64,000 nt of DNA from Streptomyces sp. P9-A2 (GCF_036634175.1 NZ_JAZIFX010000001.1:1364001-1428000); one strand, 5' to 3'. Shown: positions 1 through 8,603, numbered from the stretch's first letter. Made by a program: numbers and translations. Notes: generated by a model from the sequence alone, not told the origin.

Positions 1-97
1 GCATGTCGGGGAAAGCCAGGACGACCGTGTCGATCTCACCGCCCGCGACGAGGGCGTGCAGCTCCTCGACACCGAGCGGGGCTGTGGGGTCTGCCAC
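1..97 (-). CDS. Glutamine synthetase family protein, N-terminal fragment
   Basis: Only the first 32 or so codons are in the window; the gene runs off the left edge. The minus strand reads a GTG start at 97 preceded by GAGGAGG at a good distance, then a short acidic stretch and TVVLAFPDM. That last motif resembles the start of the beta-grasp domain of glutamine synthetases (usual continuation QGRLxGKR, outside the window). The neighbouring GntR regulator and class C26 gamma-glutamyl hydrolase fit a GlnA-like enzyme that gamma-glutamylates an amine such as ethanolamine or a polyamine rather than ammonia. That role is inferred from context and from the S. coelicolor locus as I remember it; the catalytic domain is not visible here. 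Confidence 0.7.
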   Translation of the reverse strand, partial: MADPTAPLGVEELHALVAGGEIDTVVLAFPDM

Positions 98-118
98 GGA
101 AGGGCCTCCTCGGGCTGC

Positions 119-163
119 TTCTGGCACTTCTGGCACTTCTGGCACTTCTGGCCGCATGCGGCC
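119..163. repeat. 9-bp direct repeats and GGCCGCATGCGGCC palindrome
   Basis: Three perfect tandem copies of TTCTGGCAC occupy 119-145, with a partial fourth. They are followed by the perfect 14-bp palindrome GGCCGCATGCGGCC at 150-163. Both lie in the divergent promoter region between the glutamine-synthetase-like gene (start 97) and the GntR regulator (start 262), where an operator would be expected. Confidence 0.5.
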
Positions 164-261
164 GCCGGTGACCGCGTGCGGCTTCTGCGGGCTTCGGTCC
201 GGCCGGCCGGGAGCCATAAGGTATTGCGGACGACCATTGCTTGGGAAGGGGACGCGGCCGT

Positions 262-1041
262 ATGCCGGAGAAGTCGGGGAGGGCGGGGAGGACAGGTAGG
301 GCGGGGAGGGCGGAGGGCTCGGTCGGCGCGGTCGGGGACGGTCTCGCACCGGTGCTGCGGCCGGTGCGCGCGGGCAACGGCTTCGAGGAGGCACTCGAGC
401 AGATCCTTCAGGTGGTGCGGCTGGGCCTGGTCCCGGGCGGGGAACGGCTGCCGGCCGAGCGGGTGCTGGCGGAGCGGCTGGGGATCAGCCGGGTGACGCT
501 GCGCGAGGTGCTGAAGGTGCTCCAGGACCAGGGCCTCGTGCAGTCCCGGCGCGGCCGGTACGGCGGCACCTTCGTACTGACCCGGCCGACGGACGCGGGC
601 GGGTCCGAGCTGCGGCGGCGGATCGCCGAGGTCGACATCGAGGACGTGCTGCGGTTCCGGGAGGTACTGGAGGTGGGCGCGGCGGGCCTGTGCGCCGCGC
701 ACGGCCTGCCGGACACGCGGGCGGCCCGGCTCCGGGAGGCGCTGGCGGGCACGCGTGACGCCCCGCCGGCCGAGTACCGCCGCCTGGACACCCTGTTCCA
801 TCTCACGCTGGCGGAGCTGTCCGGTTCACCGACGCTGACCGCGCAGTACGCGGCCGTCCGGGCGGCGGTGAACGACCTGCTGGACTGCATTCCGCTGCTG
901 GTGCGCAACCTGGAGCACTCGCAGCGGCAGCACACCGACCTGGTCGAGGCGGTACTGGAGGGGGACGCCGACGGAGCGCGGGAGATCGCACGCGAGCACT
1001 GCGCGGGGACGGCGGCACTGCTGCGCGGCTTCCTGGCGTGA
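262..1041 (+). CDS. GntR family (FadR/FCD subfamily) transcriptional regulator
   Basis: A 259-residue cytoplasmic DNA-binding protein. The N-terminal third holds a winged helix-turn-helix of the GntR type (PAERVLAERLGISRVTLREV followed by the wing around RRGRYGGTFV). The rest is a mostly helical FCD ligand-binding domain with the R-x-x-x-E-x-G-A-A pattern near FREVLEVGAAGL. The ATG at 262 is preferred over an upstream TTG at 241 because GGGAAGGGG sits 12 nt before it. The first residues are Gly/Arg-rich and the true start could differ. It is divergent from the glutamine-synthetase-like gene and upstream of the C26 hydrolase, so it probably controls this gamma-glutamyl-amine pathway. The ligand cannot be read from sequence. 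Confidence 0.88.
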   Translation: MPEKSGRAGRTGRAGRAEGSVGAVGDGLAPVLRPVRAGNGFEEALEQILQVVRLGLVPGGERLPAERVLAERLGISRVTLREVLKVLQDQGLVQSRRGRYGGTFVLTRPTDAGGSELRRRIAEVDIEDVLRFREVLEVGAAGLCAAHGLPDTRAARLREALAGTRDAPPAEYRRLDTLFHLTLAELSGSPTLTAQYAAVRAAVNDLLDCIPLLVRNLEHSQRQHTDLVEAVLEGDADGAREIAREHCAGTAALLRGFLA

Positions 1042-1343
1042 CATGCGGATGGCGGGGCAGCGATACCCGCGGTCCGGTGCCGGTCCGGCCCGGTTCATGG
1101 CGCTGCACCGGGCGGGTACGCGGCTCGGCGCGGGGATCTTGTACTCCCGCCGTCCGGGCCATGAAAGTGTGAGACGGCAAAGGCCTGGATCTGCTCCATT
1201 GCCCACGATCGCGAAGGCGCCGGAGGAGGAGTTCGCGGCGCCGGCGGCGGCCGAGGCGGAGTTGTCCCGGGACTGAACCGGAGAACGCGGCAGGAAACCG
1301 GACGGGCGGGGCTCGACCGCTGCCGGAGACGGAGGAGCACGGC
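1042..1343. other. Intergenic region without a convincing gene
   Basis: About 300 bp between the GntR gene and the C26 hydrolase. A short open frame ends at 1276 with GC-rich third positions and a C-terminus rich in Ala and Glu, but it has no plausible start with a ribosome binding site and the opposite strand is equally open. No strong hairpin was seen. It presumably carries the promoter of the hydrolase gene. Confidence 0.5.
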
Positions 1344-2033
1344 ATGACGGCCAGGCCGCTGATCGGCATCAGCACGTACGAGGAGTCCGGGGTGCGGTGG
1401 GGCGCGTGGCAGATGGACGCCGCGCTGCTGCCCCTCGGGTATCCGCGGCTGGTGCAGCGGGCCGGCGGGCTGGCGGCGATGCTCCCACCGGACGCACCCG
1501 AGCACGCCGCGGCGACGGTGGCCAGGCTCGACGGGCTGGTCGTCGCGGGCGGCCCGGACGTGGATCCGGTCCGCTACGGCGCCGGGCCCGACCCGCGCAC
1601 CGGGCCGCCCGACCGCGCTCGGGACGCCTGGGAGCTCGCCCTGATCCGGGCGGCGCTGGACCGCCGGATTCCGCTGCTCGGGATCTGCCGGGGCATGCAA
1701 CTGCTGAACGTCGCCCTGGGCGGCACCCTCGTCCAGCACCTCGACGGCCATCGGGGGGAGCCGGGGGTCGTCGGACTGCACCCGGTGATGCCTGTGCCGG
1801 GCACCCGGTACTCCGACGCCGTTCCGGAGGAGACCTCCGTACCGACCTTCCACCACCAGGCGGTGGACGACCTCGGCGAGGGCCTGGTCCCGTCGGCGTA
1901 CGCGGCGGACGGGACCGTGGAAGCGGTCGAACTCCCGTCCCCCGCATGGGTGCTGGGCGTGCAGTGGCATCCGGAGCTGGGCGAGGACCTGCGGGTCGTA
2001 CGCCACCTGATCCAGGCAGCCACCCCACCGTGA
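1344..2033 (+). CDS. Class C26 gamma-glutamyl hydrolase / glutamine amidotransferase-like protein
   Basis: A 229-residue cytoplasmic class I amidotransferase fold of the peptidase C26 (PuuD-like) family, which hydrolyses gamma-glutamyl amides. The nucleophile is Cys115 in the elbow GICRGMQL, and the His/Glu partners are in VQWHPE near residues 209-211. FHHQAVDDLG before it is also typical of the family. The start ATG has CGGAGGAG a few bases upstream. Beside a glutamine-synthetase-like gene, it would release the product amine or its oxidised derivative plus glutamate from a gamma-glutamyl intermediate. The exact substrate (gamma-glutamyl-GABA, ethanolamide or another) is inference. Confidence 0.87.
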   Translation: MTARPLIGISTYEESGVRWGAWQMDAALLPLGYPRLVQRAGGLAAMLPPDAPEHAAATVARLDGLVVAGGPDVDPVRYGAGPDPRTGPPDRARDAWELALIRAALDRRIPLLGICRGMQLLNVALGGTLVQHLDGHRGEPGVVGLHPVMPVPGTRYSDAVPEETSVPTFHHQAVDDLGEGLVPSAYAADGTVEAVELPSPAWVLGVQWHPELGEDLRVVRHLIQAATPP

Positions 2034-2101
2034 CCCACGTGGGCGGCGACGGCACCCGGCCGCCCGCCGCCGGCCACCCGCGTGCCCGGCGCGCGAGGTG
2101 C

Positions 2102-3037
2102 TCAGCCGCGGGTCAGGGTCAGCAGGTCACGGGCCGGGCCCGTGGGCCGGTGGCCGGTCGGCCAGACCGCGCGCAGTTCGCGGGCCAGGGCGATGCCGTC
2201 CACGGGAACGCGGATGAGGCGGCGCATCGCCAGCTCCTCCCTGACGGCCAGTTCACTGAGGACGGCCGGGCCCGCGCCGCTGACCGCCGCGGCCTTCACC
2301 GCGGTCGTGGAGGACAGTTCGATCAGCGGGCGGGCCAGGCCGCCCAGCGCGGTGTCCAGGACCTGCCGGGTGCCGGAGCCCTTCTCGCGCAGGATCAGCG
2401 AAGTGGCCGCCAGTTCCTCGGCGGCGAGCGGCCGACGGCGGCGGGCCCAGGCGTGGGACGGCGCCGTCACCACGACCAGCCGGTCGTGGGCGATCACCAC
2501 GGAGTCCAGGCCCGTGGGCACGGTCAGCCCTTCGACGAAACCCATGTCCGCCTCGTCCGCCAGCAGCCGCTGCGCGACCGTCGCGGAGTTCCCGGCCAGC
2601 AGGGACACCGCCGTGTCCGGCCGCTGCGCGCGCAGCGCGAGCAGCCAGCCCGGCAGCAGATACTCGGCGATCGTCATGCTCGCCGCCACCCGCAGCCGTG
2701 AGTCCCGGCGGTCCCGCAGTGCCTGCGCGCCGACGTCGAAGGCCTCCGCGGCCTCCACGATCCGCCGCGCCCAGTCGGTGACCAGGGCTCCGGCATCTGT
2801 CAGGCGCGATCCGCGCGGTGAGCGGTCCACCAGCGCCACGCCGAGCTGCCGCTCCATGGACCGGACCCGGCTGCTGGCCGCGGGCTGGGTGATGCCCAGC
2901 TCGCGCGCCGCGCCGCCCAGACTCCCGACACGCGCCACCGCCAGCAGCAGTTCCAGCCCTCCGAGGTCCGGCACCCGGTGGGCGAGGGTCCCCGCGGTCA
3001 CCGGCCGATGTTCCGCGTGGTCGTCCCTCGTGCTCAT
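2102..3037 (-). CDS. LysR family transcriptional regulator
   Basis: About 311 residues. The N-terminal winged HTH is clear (LELLLAVARVGSLGGAAREL, then GITQPAASSRVRSMERQLGV), followed by a periplasmic-binding-like effector domain with the usual SLLAGNSATVAQRLLADEAD region. It starts 9-12 nt downstream of the stop of the metal-receptor-like gene, so it is probably the last gene of an operon with the XRE-cupin regulator. GTG at 3040 directly precedes the ATG at 3037 and either may be used. A LysR as the last rather than divergent gene of an operon is less usual. Its target is unknown. Confidence 0.87.
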   Translation of the reverse strand: MSTRDDHAEHRPVTAGTLAHRVPDLGGLELLLAVARVGSLGGAARELGITQPAASSRVRSMERQLGVALVDRSPRGSRLTDAGALVTDWARRIVEAAEAFDVGAQALRDRRDSRLRVAASMTIAEYLLPGWLLALRAQRPDTAVSLLAGNSATVAQRLLADEADMGFVEGLTVPTGLDSVVIAHDRLVVVTAPSHAWARRRRPLAAEELAATSLILREKGSGTRQVLDTALGGLARPLIELSSTTAVKAAAVSGAGPAVLSELAVREELAMRRLIRVPVDGIALARELRAVWPTGHRPTGPARDLLTLTRG

Positions 3038-3046
3038 CACGCCAGC

Positions 3047-3793
3047 TTATGTCGCCCGGTGCTGCCGGCGGCCCGCCGCTCGCAGTTCCCGGGGCAGCAC
3101 CGCCGCCGCCTCGGACAGTGACGGCCCGTACCAGGTGAGGTGCCGGCCACCGACCAGGGCGCAGGGCAGTCCGGGGAAGGCGTCCGGACCGTCGTCGGCG
3201 GTGAAGCGGTACGGCTCGTCGGGCAGCACGACGAGGTCCGGGGCCGCCGCGCGCAACTCGTCCAGGAGGACGCGCGGATAGCGTTCCGGGTCGTGCGCGT
3301 AGAGGTGGTCGACGCCGAGGCGGGACAGCAGGTCGCCGGCGAAGGTGTCGCGGCCCAGCACCATCCAGGGCCGCCGCCAGACCGGCACGACCGCGGTCCG
3401 GCGGGCCGCGGGGGCCGGCACGGCGTCCCAGGCGGCCTCGGCCTCGTCCAGCCACCGGGGCCGGGCGGCCACACCGCACGCCGTGAGCACCCTGGCCAGC
3501 TCGTCGAAGGCCTGGCGCAGCGTCCGTACCTCCGTCACCAGTACCTCGAGGCCCGCCGCGCGCAGGGCGTCCAGGTCGGGGGCGCGGTTCTCCTCCTCGT
3601 TGGCGATCACCAGATCGGGGGCGAGGGCGGTGATCAGGGGGACCTTGGGGTTCTTCGTGCCGCCGATCCGCTCCACGTCCAGGCCGGCGGGATGCGTGCA
3701 CCAGTGCGTGGCGCCGGCCAGGGCTCCGGGAGCGGACAGTGCCACGGCCTCGGTGAGCGACGGGACGAGGGAGACGATCCGCACGGAACTCAC
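3047..3793 (-). CDS. Helical-backbone metal receptor (BtuF/FepB-like) domain protein
   Basis: A 248-residue protein that looks like the periplasmic cobalamin/iron-chelate binding fold: RIVSLVPSLTEAVA at the N-terminus, then GGTKNPKVPLITALAPDLVI, which is typical of the TroA/BtuF family. It has no signal peptide or lipobox, and no permease or ATPase is adjacent, so it may act in the cytoplasm. Streptomyces genomes often carry such solitary proteins. The GTG start overlaps the stop of the upstream XRE-cupin gene (GTGA), showing translational coupling. The ligand is not predictable; cobalamin is only a family-level guess. Confidence 0.8.
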   Translation of the reverse strand: MSSVRIVSLVPSLTEAVALSAPGALAGATHWCTHPAGLDVERIGGTKNPKVPLITALAPDLVIANEEENRAPDLDALRAAGLEVLVTEVRTLRQAFDELARVLTACGVAARPRWLDEAEAAWDAVPAPAARRTAVVPVWRRPWMVLGRDTFAGDLLSRLGVDHLYAHDPERYPRVLLDELRAAAPDLVVLPDEPYRFTADDGPDAFPGLPCALVGGRHLTWYGPSLSEAAAVLPRELRAAGRRQHRAT

Positions 3794-4359
3794 CGGCGCG
3801 GCTTGTCCCGGACGGCCTCGATGTGCTCGGCGACGGCGACGACCACCAGCCGGGTCTCCGCGACCGTGGCCCGCCACCGGTGCCGGACGCCTCCGGTGAG
3901 GTACAGGGTGTCGCCGCGGCCCAGGCGGTAGGCACGGCCCTCCGCCTCGATCTCCACGGCGCCGTCCGCCACGTACATCAGCTGATCGTTGCGGAACTGG
4001 AATTCTCGCCCGGCGTCGTGGTCGCCGGTGAACTCGGAGGCGTGCATCTGGTGATGGCCCCGCACCAGGGACCGGACGCGGGGGGCCGGCACCTGCTCGG
4101 CGCCCTCCGCGCGGACGACGTCGACACTGCACGCCGGGTCGGCGGCGGCGAGGAGTTCCACGGCGGTGGTGCGCAGGGCGTCGGCGACCTTCTCCAGGGA
4201 ACTCCGGCTGGGGCGCGCGCGCTCGTTCTCGATCTGGCTCAGGAACGGGACCGACAGGCCGCTGCGCTGGGCCACGACGGCAAGCGTGAGATCCAGCGCA
4301 CGACGCCGCCGCCGCACGGCCGCGCCCACGCGCAGCGGCTGTTCTTTGTGATCGCCCAT
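3790..4359 (-). CDS. XRE family regulator with C-terminal cupin
   Basis: A 189-residue regulator with an N-terminal helix-turn-helix (LTLAVVAQRSGLSVPFLSQI, then ENERARPSRSSLEKVADAL) and a C-terminal cupin barrel (DQLMYVADGAVEIEAEGRAY, then RLGRGDTLYLTGGVRHRW). Proteins of this layout sense small molecules such as polyamines or amino acids. The start at 4359 was chosen because GAAGGAGGGAG lies about 9 nt upstream; in-frame starts further upstream lack this. It is the first gene of a coupled three-gene operon with the metal-receptor-like protein and LysR. Confidence 0.85.
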   Translation of the reverse strand: MGDHKEQPLRVGAAVRRRRRALDLTLAVVAQRSGLSVPFLSQIENERARPSRSSLEKVADALRTTAVELLAAADPACSVDVVRAEGAEQVPAPRVRSLVRGHHQMHASEFTGDHDAGREFQFRNDQLMYVADGAVEIEAEGRAYRLGRGDTLYLTGGVRHRWRATVAETRLVVVAVAEHIEAVRDKPRR

Positions 4360-4790
4360 CGCCCCGGCTCCCTCCTTCGCCCGTCGCTCCGTGCCTGTGC
4401 CCCGTTGTCCCGGCACGCTTCTCCTGTTGAGCTGTCTGCACCCTACGCATGTTCGGCAAACCGTTTCAGGCGCCTGTCACGTCGTCGTCCTGTGCGATCG
4501 TGCACGACCCCACAGTTCACGCCAGCCGATGCGTGAGCCGTCCGGTTCGATGTGCGCAGGGCACGGGGTGTTTCCGCCATTGTCACCCGAAGTGGGACGG
4601 GAGGTCACGACGAGGGCCCGGAGGTCCGGGGAGGGCGTAGCGCTGTGTGATTGGCTGGATTCTTATCGTGTTCCCGTCGGGCCGTGTTCCGGTCCCGGCC
4701 GTATGCCCGTCCCGGTCGTTTTCCCGTTGCCGCTGCGGGCCCGTTGCGGCCGTGGCCCCGTTCGGCTTCGGCTTGCCCCGCACATGCTCC
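4360..4790. other. Intergenic region upstream of the XRE-cupin operon
   Basis: No gene is supported. The part near 4400-4560 is comparatively AT-rich and is the likely promoter of the XRE-cupin operon. The rest (about 4640-4790) is a G/C-rich stretch of short CCCGT/CCGTT-like repeats leading into the terminator hairpins at 4791-4893. The long plus-strand open frame crossing this area is a shadow of the transporter gene. Confidence 0.5.
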
Positions 4791-4840
4791 GAGGGGCGGG
4801 CCCGGTCCCGCTGTCAGGTGCGGGGCCGGGCCCGCCCCTC
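4791..4840 (-). terminator. 15-bp perfect stem, distal terminator of the betaine operon
   Basis: The arm GAGGGGCGGGCCCGG at 4791-4805 is the exact reverse complement of 4826-4840. The loop holds an extra CCCGC/GCGGG pairing. It is the second hairpin met when transcribing leftward out of the betaine transporter gene (stop at 4898). There is no obvious U-run, as usual in Streptomyces. Confidence 0.6.
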
Positions 4841-4854
4841 GGGGCGAGCGGTGC

Positions 4855-4893
4855 GAGGTCACCACGGCGACCGGTGATCACCGTGGTGACCTC
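4855..4893 (-). terminator. 13-bp perfect stem directly after the betaine transporter gene
   Basis: GAGGTCACCACGG at 4855-4867 pairs perfectly with 4881-4893 across a 13-nt loop. It begins 5 nt beyond the stop codon of the permease/binding-protein gene and forms a tandem terminator with the hairpin at 4791-4840. Confidence 0.7.
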
Positions 4894-4897
4894 ACCG

Positions 4898-7522
4898 TCA
4901 CTGCGGGGTCATACGCCCCACCACGTCGGGGTGCTCTTCGAGCCAGGTGGCGACGGCCGCCTCCTCCTTGCCCTGGCCCCGGTCCTTGATCTCCTTCTCG
5001 AGCGTGCCGAGTTCGTCCTCGCTCATCGTGAATCCCTTGATCCACTTCGTGAGTTCGGGGTACTGCTCGGGGAACGCCTTGTTCGCGATGGTACGGATGG
5101 TGTTGCCCTCGCCGAAGAGCTTCTTGTCGTCCTTCAGCTTGGTCAGCTCGTACTCGCTGTACGACCAGTGCGGCGACCAGAGGGTGACCGCGACGGGCTC
5201 CTTCTTGGAGTAGGCGCGCTTGAGCTCGGCGAGCATCGCCGGCGTGGAGCCGTCGACGACCTTGTACTCCTTGTCCAGGCCGTAGCCCGGCAGAACCTTG
5301 TTCTTGAGCAGGTCCATCTGGCCGGTGCCCGCTTCGATGCCGATGATCCGCCCGTCGAACAGGTCGGCCTTGCCCTTGAGGTCCTCGAAGGACTCGACGC
5401 CCTCGACGTACGACGGGACGGCGACGTCCAGGGAGGTCGGCTCGTACCAGGTGCCGAGGTCGACCAGCTCGTCCTTGCTCTGGTCCCAGAAGTTCTTCTG
5501 GGCATGGGGCAGCCAGGCGTCGAAGTTGAGGTCGATGTCCCCGGTGGAGAGGCCGGTGTAGACCGGGCCGACCTCCATCTGCTTCAGGTCCATCCTGTAG
5601 CCGCGCCGCTCGAGGACGTTCTTCCACAGGTAGGTGATCGCGATGTCCTCCTCCCAGGGGAACCACGCGACGGTCAGCGGGCGCTTCGCCTCGGCCGGTG
5701 CGGCGGCGGCACCGGACTTCACCGGCGCCATCTTGTCGACGACGTCCGGGTTGTCCTCGAGCCAGGCACGGACGGCTTCCTGCTGCTTGCCCTTGCCGGC
5801 CTTGTTGATCTCGGCCTCCAGGCCGGTGAGTTGCTTCTCGGTCATCGAGAAGTCCTTCATCCACCGGCCGATGGTGGGGTTCTCGGCGGTGAAGCCCTTG
5901 CGTGCCAGGGTGTGCACGCCGTCGCCCTCGCCCCAGGTGCCCTTGGGGTCCTTCAGCTTCTTCAGGTCGTAGTCGCTGTACGCCCAGTGCGGCGACCAGA
6001 GCGTGACGACGACCGGTTCCTGCTTGCTGTAGGCGCGCTTGAGCTCGGCCAGCATCGCCGGCGTGGAGCTGTCGACGACCTTGTACTCCTCGTCCAGGCC
6101 GTACTCCTTGAGGACCTTGTCCTTGAGCAGGCCCATCATTCCGGCGCTGGACTCGATGCCGGTGATCTCCCCGCCGAAGGTGCCGGCCTCGCCCTTGAGG
6201 TCCTCGAGGGAGTCGAAGTCCTCCATGTAGGCGGGCACGGCGAGTTCGAGCGTCGTCTCCTCGTACCAGGTGCCGAGGTCCTCGAGCTTGTCGCCGTACT
6301 TCTTCCAGTACGCCTCGTGGGTGGTGGGCAGCCACGCGTCCGTCTGGAAGTCGATGTTGCCCTGCGCGAGCGCGGTGTAGAGCGGGCCCGCGTCGAACTG
6401 GGTGGCCTCGACCTCGAAGCCCCGCTGCTCGAGGACCTCCTTCCACAGGAAGGTGGAGGCGACGCCCTCGTCCCAGGGGATGTAACCGATGGAGATCTTC
6501 TTGCCGTTGCCGATGTTCTCGGCGTCGGCGGCGGTGTCCGTACCGCCGCTCTTGCCGTCGCCGCCGAAGATGCCCATGCCGCCGGCCACCAGGGCCAGGA
6601 CGACGACACCGATCACGGCGACCTGCGGGCGCGGCCGGTAGGACCAGATCTTCAGGCCCTGCGCGGCGCGGGCCTTGGCGGCGGCGCGGCGGCCGAGCGG
6701 GGACACCTGGGTGCCCAGGGCGCTGGTCATGCGGTCGAGGTAGATCGCCAGGATGACGATGGCGAGGCCGGACTCGGCGCCGAGACCGACGTTGAGCTGG
6801 CCGATGGCCTCGATGACGGCGCCGCCGAGGCCGCCGGTGCCGACCATGCCGGCGATCGCGGCCATGGACAGGCCGAGCATGATCACCTGGTTGACGCCCG
6901 CCATCACGGTGGGCAGCGCCAGGGGCAGCTGGACGCGCAGCAGGGTGTTGCGGGGCGTGGTGCCGAACGCCTCGGCCGCCTCCACGAGGTCCTTGTCGAC
7001 CTGGCGGATGCCCAGCTCGGTCATGCGCACACCGGGGGCGAGCGCGAAGATCAGGGTGGCGACGATGCCGGGGGCGGGGCCCGTCCCGAAGAAGAGGATC
7101 GCCGGGATGAGGTAGATCATCGCGGGCAGCGTCTGCATGAAGTCGAGGATCGGGCGCACGAAGGCGCTGACCCGGTCCGAACGTGCCGCCCAGATGCCCA
7201 CGGGCACGGCTATGACGAGCGCGATGACGGTGGCGACGATGACCAGGGCCAGCGTCACCATCGAGTCGCCCCACAACTCGAGCGAGTCGAGGAAGGCGAA
7301 GCCCACGAAGGTGAGGACACCGGCGACGGTGCCGCGCAGCCAGAAGGCGATCACCGCGAAGATACCGGCGAGCAGCAGCGGCTCGGGCGCCTGGAGGACG
7401 GCGTTGACGCCGTCGTAGGCGCCGGTGAAGACGGTTCTGAAGAAGTCGAACAGCCAGGTCACGTTGGCGAGCAGCCAGTCGACGGCGCTGTTGACCCATT
7501 CGCCGAGCGGAATCCTAGGCAC
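4898..7522 (-). CDS. Glycine betaine ABC transporter: permease fused to two substrate-binding domains
   Basis: An 874-residue membrane protein. Residues 1-275 are an OpuAB/ProW-type permease with about six hydrophobic segments and the EAA loop EAAEAFGTTP (181-190). A further transmembrane helix at about 300-320 is followed by an OpuAC-type substrate-binding domain (about 343-590). A short Ala/Pro linker then leads to a second OpuAC domain (about 608-874). The two binding domains are clear paralogues: DAWLPTTHEAYWKK versus DAWLPHAQKNFWDQ, and both contain DLGTWYE, VPxY and STPAMLAELKRAYSK. OpuABC proteins usually have one binding domain. The GTG start overlaps the stop of the ATPase gene by 8 nt, so the two are coupled. 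The role is uptake of glycine betaine, proline betaine or choline under osmotic stress. Confidence 0.92.
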   Translation of the reverse strand: MPRIPLGEWVNSAVDWLLANVTWLFDFFRTVFTGAYDGVNAVLQAPEPLLLAGIFAVIAFWLRGTVAGVLTFVGFAFLDSLELWGDSMVTLALVIVATVIALVIAVPVGIWAARSDRVSAFVRPILDFMQTLPAMIYLIPAILFFGTGPAPGIVATLIFALAPGVRMTELGIRQVDKDLVEAAEAFGTTPRNTLLRVQLPLALPTVMAGVNQVIMLGLSMAAIAGMVGTGGLGGAVIEAIGQLNVGLGAESGLAIVILAIYLDRMTSALGTQVSPLGRRAAAKARAAQGLKIWSYRPRPQVAVIGVVVLALVAGGMGIFGGDGKSGGTDTAADAENIGNGKKISIGYIPWDEGVASTFLWKEVLEQRGFEVEATQFDAGPLYTALAQGNIDFQTDAWLPTTHEAYWKKYGDKLEDLGTWYEETTLELAVPAYMEDFDSLEDLKGEAGTFGGEITGIESSAGMMGLLKDKVLKEYGLDEEYKVVDSSTPAMLAELKRAYSKQEPVVVTLWSPHWAYSDYDLKKLKDPKGTWGEGDGVHTLARKGFTAENPTIGRWMKDFSMTEKQLTGLEAEINKAGKGKQQEAVRAWLEDNPDVVDKMAPVKSGAAAAPAEAKRPLTVAWFPWEEDIAITYLWKNVLERRGYRMDLKQMEVGPVYTGLSTGDIDLNFDAWLPHAQKNFWDQSKDELVDLGTWYEPTSLDVAVPSYVEGVESFEDLKGKADLFDGRIIGIEAGTGQMDLLKNKVLPGYGLDKEYKVVDGSTPAMLAELKRAYSKKEPVAVTLWSPHWSYSEYELTKLKDDKKLFGEGNTIRTIANKAFPEQYPELTKWIKGFTMSEDELGTLEKEIKDRGQGKEEAAVATWLEEHPDVVGRMTPQ

Positions 7523-8603
7523 GGGCCAGCACCTTCCCGTCCTTGCCGCGCGGGGAGTCGCAGGTGCCGGGGGCACCGTCCTCGTCGCCGAGGAAGCCGA
7601 CGAGCCGCTGCCGGGGTACCACGCCGATGACCGTGCCCTCGCCGTCGAGGACCGCCACGGGGTGTGCCGCGCGGGCACTCATCGCGCACAGGTCGGTGAA
7701 CGGCGTCTGTGCCGTCGCGGTCTCGCAGGCGCAGTCGGCCTCGTCGCCGCGCACCTCCTGCTCCATCACGGCTCCGGCGGTCAGCACCCGGGAGCGGTCG
7801 ACGTCCTGGGTGAAGGAGGCGACGTAGTCGTTGGCGGGGCGGATGAGGATGTCCTGCGCAGTGCCGATCTGCACGATGCGGCCGTCGCGCATCATCGCGA
7901 TGCGGTCGCCCAGGCGCATGGCCTCGTTGAGGTCGTGCGTGATGAAGACGATCGTCTTCTTCAGCTTCTTCTGCAGTTCCACCAGCTGGTCCTGCATGTC
8001 GCGGCGGATCAGCGGGTCGAGCGCGCTGAAGGACTCGTCCATCAGCAGCAGGTCGGCGTCGGTCGCGAGCGCGCGGGCCAGGCCGACCCGCTGCTGCATG
8101 CCACCGGACAGTTCGTCGGGCCAGGACTTCTCCCAGCCGGCCAGGCCACACAGGGCGAGCGCCTCGTCGGCGCGGCGTTCGCGCTCGGCGCGGGGCACGC
8201 CCTGCACTTCCAGGCCGTATGCGGCGTTCTCACGGACGCTGCGGTGCGGGAAGAGCGCGAAGTGCTGGAAGACCATGCTGATCTTCCTGGAACGGACCTC
8301 GCGCAGCTCGCGGTCGGACAGCGCGGTGAGGTCCTGGCCGTCGAATCGCACCTGTCCGGCGGACGGCTCCGACAGGCCGTTCAGCATGCGCAGCAGGGTG
8401 GACTTGCCCGAGCCGGACAGGCCCATGACGACGAAGATCTCGCCGGGCTCCACGGTGAACGAGGCGTCGATGACGGCTGCCGTGGTGCCCTGGGCGCGCA
8501 ACTCCTCCCGGTCGGCCTTGTTCTGGCGCAGTCTCTCGACCGCCTGGCCCGGTCGTCTGCCGAACACCTTGTACAGATGCTCGGCTTCAAGCCTCGTTGA
8601 CAC
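7515..8603 (-). CDS. Glycine betaine/proline ABC transporter ATPase (OpuAA/ProV type)
   Basis: A 362-residue ATPase. Walker A is GLSGSGKST, the signature is LSGGMQQRVGLARAL, Walker B is LLLMDESFSALDP and the H-loop is FITHDLNEA. The N-terminal extension preceding Walker A (VYKVFG-like region and LRQNKADREEL) is characteristic of ProV/OpuAA. The C-terminal third matches a CBS-pair region that, in the family, senses ionic strength; here it is interrupted by a Cys-containing acidic segment (GDEADCACETATAQ). The GTG at 8603 follows AAGAGGTACGC. First gene of a two-gene operon with the permease/binding fusion, divergent from the exonuclease gene. Confidence 0.92.
   Translation of the reverse strand: MSTRLEAEHLYKVFGRRPGQAVERLRQNKADREELRAQGTTAAVIDASFTVEPGEIFVVMGLSGSGKSTLLRMLNGLSEPSAGQVRFDGQDLTALSDRELREVRSRKISMVFQHFALFPHRSVRENAAYGLEVQGVPRAERERRADEALALCGLAGWEKSWPDELSGGMQQRVGLARALATDADLLLMDESFSALDPLIRRDMQDQLVELQKKLKKTIVFITHDLNEAMRLGDRIAMMRDGRIVQIGTAQDILIRPANDYVASFTQDVDRSRVLTAGAVMEQEVRGDEADCACETATAQTPFTDLCAMSARAAHPVAVLDGEGTVIGVVPRQRLVGFLGDEDGAPGTCDSPRGKDGKVLARA

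Noticed and set aside
36..377. Minus-strand open frame across the left-edge promoter region
   Set aside because: Conflicts with the clear glutamine-synthetase-like start at 97 and the GntR gene; low-complexity translation.
1043..1276. A short plus-strand gene after the GntR regulator
   Set aside because: No ribosome site and the opposite strand is equally open; no recognised homologue.
4391..7630. A plus-strand open frame of about 1080 codons
   Set aside because: It is opposite the betaine transporter gene; its low-complexity translation has no domain and exists because of strong GC bias at third codon positions.
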